From the NCBI GenBank assembly GCA_031268525.1, contig JAIRXA010000192.1, positions 1-11,144 on the forward strand: a stretch of 11,144 nucleotides of DNA, written 5' to 3'. Made by a program: the position numbers and the translations under genes. The notes below the pieces were generated by a model. That model did not search any database and was not told the origin of the DNA. It was given only the letters and a program-made list of their open reading frames with translations. Shown in pieces: positions 5,381 to 11,144 of this stretch. How positions within the stretch are numbered: the stretch's first letter is position 1; each line of letters opens with the position of its first letter. This DNA comes from Coriobacteriales bacterium (GTDB lineage: Bacteria; Actinomycetota; Coriobacteriia; Coriobacteriales; UBA8131).

Positions 5381-8300
5381 GTGGACGCAGCATTCTTCGA
5401 CAACAAGGCAAGCATCGTCAAAGACGACCTGGTAGCCAGGGTCGCATCTGGCGACCGCATTGCCATTGCCGCGTCATTCTTCTCGCTCTACGCCTACCAG
5501 GAGCTAAAGGAACAACTTGAATCCCTGAAGGACTTCCGCTTCATCTACACCGCGCCCACCTTTCTTACGGAGAAGACCAGAAAGGAAGCTCGTGAGTTCT
5601 ACATACCTCGGCTCAACCGCGAGCGTAGCCTCTACGGCACGGACTTCGAGGTCAAGCTGAGAAATGAGCTGTCGCAAAAGGCGATAGCCGCCGAATGTGC
5701 AAAGTGGATCAGGGAGAAGGCGGCTTTCAAGTCTTTCCGTCAGGACGACGCAATGAACACTTTCCTCGGCCTCCAAAAGCCGGATGACGCAGCGGTCTAT
5801 ATGCCATTCAATGGCTTTACCACCGCAGAGCTGGGCGTGAGCAGGTCGTCGGAATACACCGCCGTTGCTCGCATGGATACATCGTCTTCTCAGGCATTCC
5901 TGAAGATGTTTGATGCCGCCTGGCGAGACGAGGCGCGGATGCAGGATGTGACCGATGCTGTCATCGAGTCCATCACCACGGTCTACCGCGAGAACCCGCC
6001 CGGGCTTATCTACTACTCCACGCTGTTCAACGTCTTCAACGAGTTTCTGGACGACATATCAGAAGACGTGCTGCCCAACGAGGCCACAGGCTTTAAGAAC
6101 TCCAAGATTTGGGGCAAGCTCTACGACTTTCAGCGCGACGCGGCACTTGCCATCATCAACAAGCTGGAGACTTACAACGGTTGCATCCTCGCCGACAGTG
6201 TTGGCCTGGGAAAGACCTTTACCGCACTTGCAGTCATAAAATACTACGAGACGCGCAACCGCAACGTGTTGGTGCTCTGCCCCAAGAAGCTCCAGGAAAA
6301 CTGGATGGCCTTCCGGGGCAATTTAATAAACAACCCCATCGCCGAGGATAGGCTCCGATACGATGTCGTGTTCCATACCGACCTTTCCCGCACTCGTGGC
6401 GACACGGCAACCGGACTGCCGATTGACCGCATCAACTGGGGCAATTACGACCTCGTGGTCATCGACGAATCCCACAACTTCCGAAACGGCGGAGCTTCAT
6501 CAGTAAAGGCAGAGGACAAGGAGAACCGCTACGAGAAGCTGATGAACAAGGTCATAAAGGAAGGTGTGAACACCAAGGTTTTGATGCTCTCGGCAACTCC
6601 CGTAAACAATAAATTCCTCGACCTGAAGAACCAGCTCGCGCTCGCCTATTCTGGCGACCCGGAAGCCTGGCAGGACAGACTCAAGCTAGACAACGACATG
6701 GATACCGTCTTCCGCGTGGCGCAGACAGCCTTTGCTCGCTGGTCAAAGCTGCCGCCGGATGAGCGCACCACCAAAACGCTCATGGGGATGCTCAGCTTTG
6801 ACTTCTTCGAGATACTCGATCAGGTAACAGTCGCCCGCAGCCGCAAGCACATCCAACGCTACTACGACATGGCGGCCCTCGGCTCATTCCCCACAAGAAA
6901 CAAGCCCCTATCCAAACGCCCCAAGCTGTCTACCCTGGAGACCTCCATCAACTACCACGAGATATACGAGGTATTGGAGAGCCTGCTTCTTGCAGTCTAC
7001 ATACCATCGCAATACCTTCTACCAAGCCAAGCAGCCAGGTACATAGACCCAGAGGTCTCTGGTATTACCATCGCAGGGCGCGAAACCGGTATCCGCAAGC
7101 TGATGAACGTGAACCTCCTCAAACGTCTTGAAAGCTCGGTACACTCGTTCAGACTCACGCTGGAAAGAGTCCAGGGCTACATCGCCAAGAGCATCCATCA
7201 AGTTGAGGAATACGAGCGTGGGTTGGGTGGCAGTGTCGAGGATTACACCGTCGAGGGCTGGGAGGACTTGGATTTTGACGACGAGGAATCGAGTCTTTTT
7301 GAGGTTGGACGGTCTGCACGTATAGAGATAGCCGACCTGGACTATCTCTCTTGGAAGCGTGACATGGCCTCAGACCTGGAGCAGCTGGAGCTTCTTCTCT
7401 CGATGATCCGAGACATTGAGCCGCAATATGATGCCAAGCTCATTGAGCTGTGTGAACAGATAGAGACTAAAATGGAAGACCCCATAAATCCCGGCAACCG
7501 AAAGGTGCTCGTGTTCACTGCGTTTGCAGATACTGCTGACTATCTCTATGAGCACCTGTCATCTTTTGCAAAAGACAACTTGAATGCAGAAACCGCCATC
7601 ATAACCGGCAAGCACCCCGGCACATCAACTATTGCCAAGGTGCCGCACGATATGGCATCAATACTTGCCTGCTTCTCGCCCATTTCCAAGGAGCGCTCGC
7701 TCATCGCTCCAAAGCTGGAGCAGTGCGACATCGACATACTGATTGGCACCGACTGCATCAGCGAAGGACAGAACCTTCAGGACTGCGACTACCTTATCAA
7801 CTACGACATACACTGGAACCCCGTTCGCATCATTCAGCGCTTTGGGCGCATCGACCGTATCGGCTCCAAGAATGGCGTCATTCAACTAAGCAATTACTGG
7901 CCGGATGTAGAGCTTGACGAGTACATCAAGCTGCAAGCCCGCGTGGAGTCACGCATGAGGATTACCGTTATGACCTCCACGGGCGATGACGACTACATCA
8001 ACGAGACAGAAAAGGGCGACTTGGAGTACCGCGAGAAGCAGCTTCGTCAAATGCGTGACGAGGTTATCGACTTGGAGGATGTCTCTGGTGGCGTGTCGAT
8101 AACCGACCTTGGGCTGAATGAGTTCAGAATGGATTTGTTGGAATTCTACAAGGATAACCCCGAGATAGACAATGTCCCCTTTGGTATCCATGCGGTCTGC
8201 TCTGGCGAAGAGCCGGGTGTCATCTTTGTCTTGAAGAACGTCAACCAGGGCGTCAACATCGCCAGCCGAAACCAGCTGCACCCCTTCTACCTCGTGTATG

Positions 8301-8611
8301 TGAAACTGGATGGCAGCGTGTACTTCTCCCACCTGGAACCAAAAACAGCGCTTGATACCATGCGCCTGCTTTGCAAGGGCAGGAATGAACCGGACAAGGC
8401 ATTGTGCAAAGCGTTCAATAAAGAGACCGCCAACGGCAGGGACATGGCGGCTACCTCTAAACTGCTGGGAGATGCCATAGCATCCATGATTGATGTCAAG
8501 CAACAAAGCGACATCGAGAGTTTCTTCGGCGAGGGCGGCACGACGTTTTTAGAGGGCGACATCGCCGGACTGAACGACTTCGAGCTGCTCTGCTTTTTGG
8601 TGGTGCGCTGA
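5381..8611 (+). CDS. SNF2-type helicase with degenerate PLD-like N-terminal domain
   Basis: Large superfamily 2 ATPase (1076 aa), probably a DNA translocase. Residues ~20-180 resemble a PLD-like domain (DRIAIAASFFSLYAYQELKE; GFTTAELGV aligning with the usual SNFTxxGL; FLKMFDAAW), but no HxKxxxxD motif exists there or anywhere in the protein, so this domain is probably not a nuclease. Helicase motifs are complete: DFQRDA (249-254), Walker A GLGKT (275-279), DESH (362-365), SATP (404-407), and motifs V-VI in IGTDCISEGQNLQ and QRFGRIDRIGS (about 786-830). An acidic insert lies near 624-640, and a family-specific C-terminal region ends in FELLCFLVVR. The start is GTG 5381, with no clear SD, 12 nt after the HTH gene. 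The TGA shares one base with the next ATG. In this context it is presumably a defence or restriction partner of Mod. Confidence 0.9.
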   Translation: MDAAFFDNKASIVKDDLVARVASGDRIAIAASFFSLYAYQELKEQLESLKDFRFIYTAPTFLTEKTRKEAREFYIPRLNRERSLYGTDFEVKLRNELSQKAIAAECAKWIREKAAFKSFRQDDAMNTFLGLQKPDDAAVYMPFNGFTTAELGVSRSSEYTAVARMDTSSSQAFLKMFDAAWRDEARMQDVTDAVIESITTVYRENPPGLIYYSTLFNVFNEFLDDISEDVLPNEATGFKNSKIWGKLYDFQRDAALAIINKLETYNGCILADSVGLGKTFTALAVIKYYETRNRNVLVLCPKKLQENWMAFRGNLINNPIAEDRLRYDVVFHTDLSRTRGDTATGLPIDRINWGNYDLVVIDESHNFRNGGASSVKAEDKENRYEKLMNKVIKEGVNTKVLMLSATPVNNKFLDLKNQLALAYSGDPEAWQDRLKLDNDMDTVFRVAQTAFARWSKLPPDERTTKTLMGMLSFDFFEILDQVTVARSRKHIQRYYDMAALGSFPTRNKPLSKRPKLSTLETSINYHEIYEVLESLLLAVYIPSQYLLPSQAARYIDPEVSGITIAGRETGIRKLMNVNLLKRLESSVHSFRLTLERVQGYIAKSIHQVEEYERGLGGSVEDYTVEGWEDLDFDDEESSLFEVGRSARIEIADLDYLSWKRDMASDLEQLELLLSMIRDIEPQYDAKLIELCEQIETKMEDPINPGNRKVLVFTAFADTADYLYEHLSSFAKDNLNAETAIITGKHPGTSTIAKVPHDMASILACFSPISKERSLIAPKLEQCDIDILIGTDCISEGQNLQDCDYLINYDIHWNPVRIIQRFGRIDRIGSKNGVIQLSNYWPDVELDEYIKLQARVESRMRITVMTSTGDDDYINETEKGDLEYREKQLRQMRDEVIDLEDVSGGVSITDLGLNEFRMDLLEFYKDNPEIDNVPFGIHAVCSGEEPGVIFVLKNVNQGVNIASRNQLHPFYLVYVKLDGSVYFSHLEPKTALDTMRLLCKGRNEPDKALCKAFNKETANGRDMAATSKLLGDAIASMIDVKQQSDIESFFGEGGTTFLEGDIAGLNDFELLCFLVVR

Positions 8612-9233
8612 TGCTAGGGCTTCCGAGCACAACTGAGGTTATGCGACCGATGCCCAAAGTGGCATTCTATGAACATTTGCAGCTGAAGCCACAGAAGAAG
8701 AAGCTCTTCGTGTCTCAGATTGACAAGCTGACTTTGGCTAACAGCATCAAACCGTCCACGATGAACATACGCGACGGCGAGAAGTATCATGAGGTTCTCG
8801 TATTGCTCGTTCACTTGAAGCACAAAGAGTTGGATGAATCGCTCCTGGTGACGATTGCCAGACAAAACGGCCACCCGCTGGTATTCGTCTGCCGATACCT
8901 CAATGAGTCGCAAATCTACGTATACCGCCAGAGGCTCTACGGCACCGGATGGCTGCCCACTGATGCCACAACGCTCAACACCTCGGCAGAAGACCTCGAC
9001 CAGCTATGGGACAGCATCTGTTCACAGATTGCCTTGGGCACAGAGGATGCTTGCGACATTTTAGACCTTGATACTCGCCTGTCATTGAACCAGCGGATTT
9101 CTGCATTGGAGGCTGAATCGCGCCGCCTGATGGAACGAAGCCGCAAAGAAAAGCAACCCGCCACAAAGAACAGGCTACACGAAGATGCGAGAGCAAAGAT
9201 GCGGGAGTTGGAACGACTAAAAGCAGGAGCATG

Positions 9234-9234
<1 letters not shown>
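8611..9234 (+). CDS. DUF4391 domain protein
   Basis: Protein of 207 aa matching the DUF4391 pattern as I know it: an N-terminal PKVAFYEHLQL segment, then FVSQIDKLTLANSIKPSTMNI, EVLVLLVHLK, LLVTIARQNGHPLVFVCRY and YRQRLYGTGW (roughly residues 15-115), and a long charged C-terminal helix from about 153 (LSLNQRISALEAESRRLMER), likely a coiled coil. The biochemical function of the family is unknown. It sits between the helicase and mod genes, overlapping the first by 1 nt and the second by up to 4 nt (ATGA), so expression of all three is tied. GGTGG at 8599-8603 lies 7 nt before ATG 8611. It could be an adaptor linking the ATPase to the methyltransferase; this is inference from position and coiled coil only. 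Confidence 0.8.
9225..9229 (+). promoter_or_regulatory. Ribosome binding site deciding the mod start
   Basis: AGGAG lies 1 nt before ATG 9231 and 4 nt before ATG 9234. The second of the two adjacent in-frame ATGs is the better spaced, so 9234 is preferred; the proteins differ by one Met. Confidence 0.5.

Positions 9235-11144
<1,910 letters not shown>

Overview
The window joins a housekeeping block to a DNA-modification/defence cassette. GC is high on the left (38 of 60 bases at 1321-1380) and a little lower in the cassette (34 of 60 at 5581-5640). Shine-Dalgarno sequences are strong, and a YhbD-type HTH gene is coupled to a bactofilin gene, an arrangement known from Bacillus. Together these suggest a Gram-positive-type bacterium (a GC-rich Bacillota or Coriobacteriia-like anaerobe). 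This is inference; no rRNA or tRNA gene is present to confirm it.

Bases 1-3359 (+) carry molybdenum cofactor genes in order: moeA (5' end outside the window), moaA, moaC and a mogA/moaB-type gene. Together they cover GTP cyclisation to cPMP, MPT adenylylation and molybdate insertion. moaA and moaC overlap. A GC-rich, REP-like repeat cluster with two hairpins separates moaC from the mogA-type gene.

Bases 3397-4795 (-) form a two-gene operon converging on the moa genes: a YhbD/DUF4004-type HTH protein and, overlapping it by 11 nt, a bactofilin. The upstream region (4796-4924) holds a TTGACA-N17-TACATT promoter and three ACAATGT-type boxes. It is shared with the divergent cassette.

Bases 4925-11144 (+) are a tightly packed cassette: a small TnpC/DUF6262-like HTH protein, a 1076-aa SNF2-type helicase with a degenerate PLD-like N-terminus, a DUF4391 protein, and a type III Mod-like DNA adenine methyltransferase. 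Genes overlap or nearly touch (gaps of 12, -1 and -4 to -1 nt). The final bases are almost at the end of mod; a res partner may lie beyond the window but is not visible.

The main discovery is in mod. An (AG)22 dinucleotide tract (10544-10587) lies just after the FxGxxTT motif and puts the last ~185 codons out of frame. The rest of the reading frame is intact and conserved, so this looks like a phase-variable methyltransferase captured in its OFF state. One added AG unit, or two lost, restores the full protein. The target-recognition region upstream is AT-rich (22 of 60 GC at 9901-9960) and holds three consecutive perfect hairpins (13, 9 and 18 bp), two of them mutually exclusive. The locus therefore shows two separate possible sources of diversity: slippage ON/OFF and specificity exchange.
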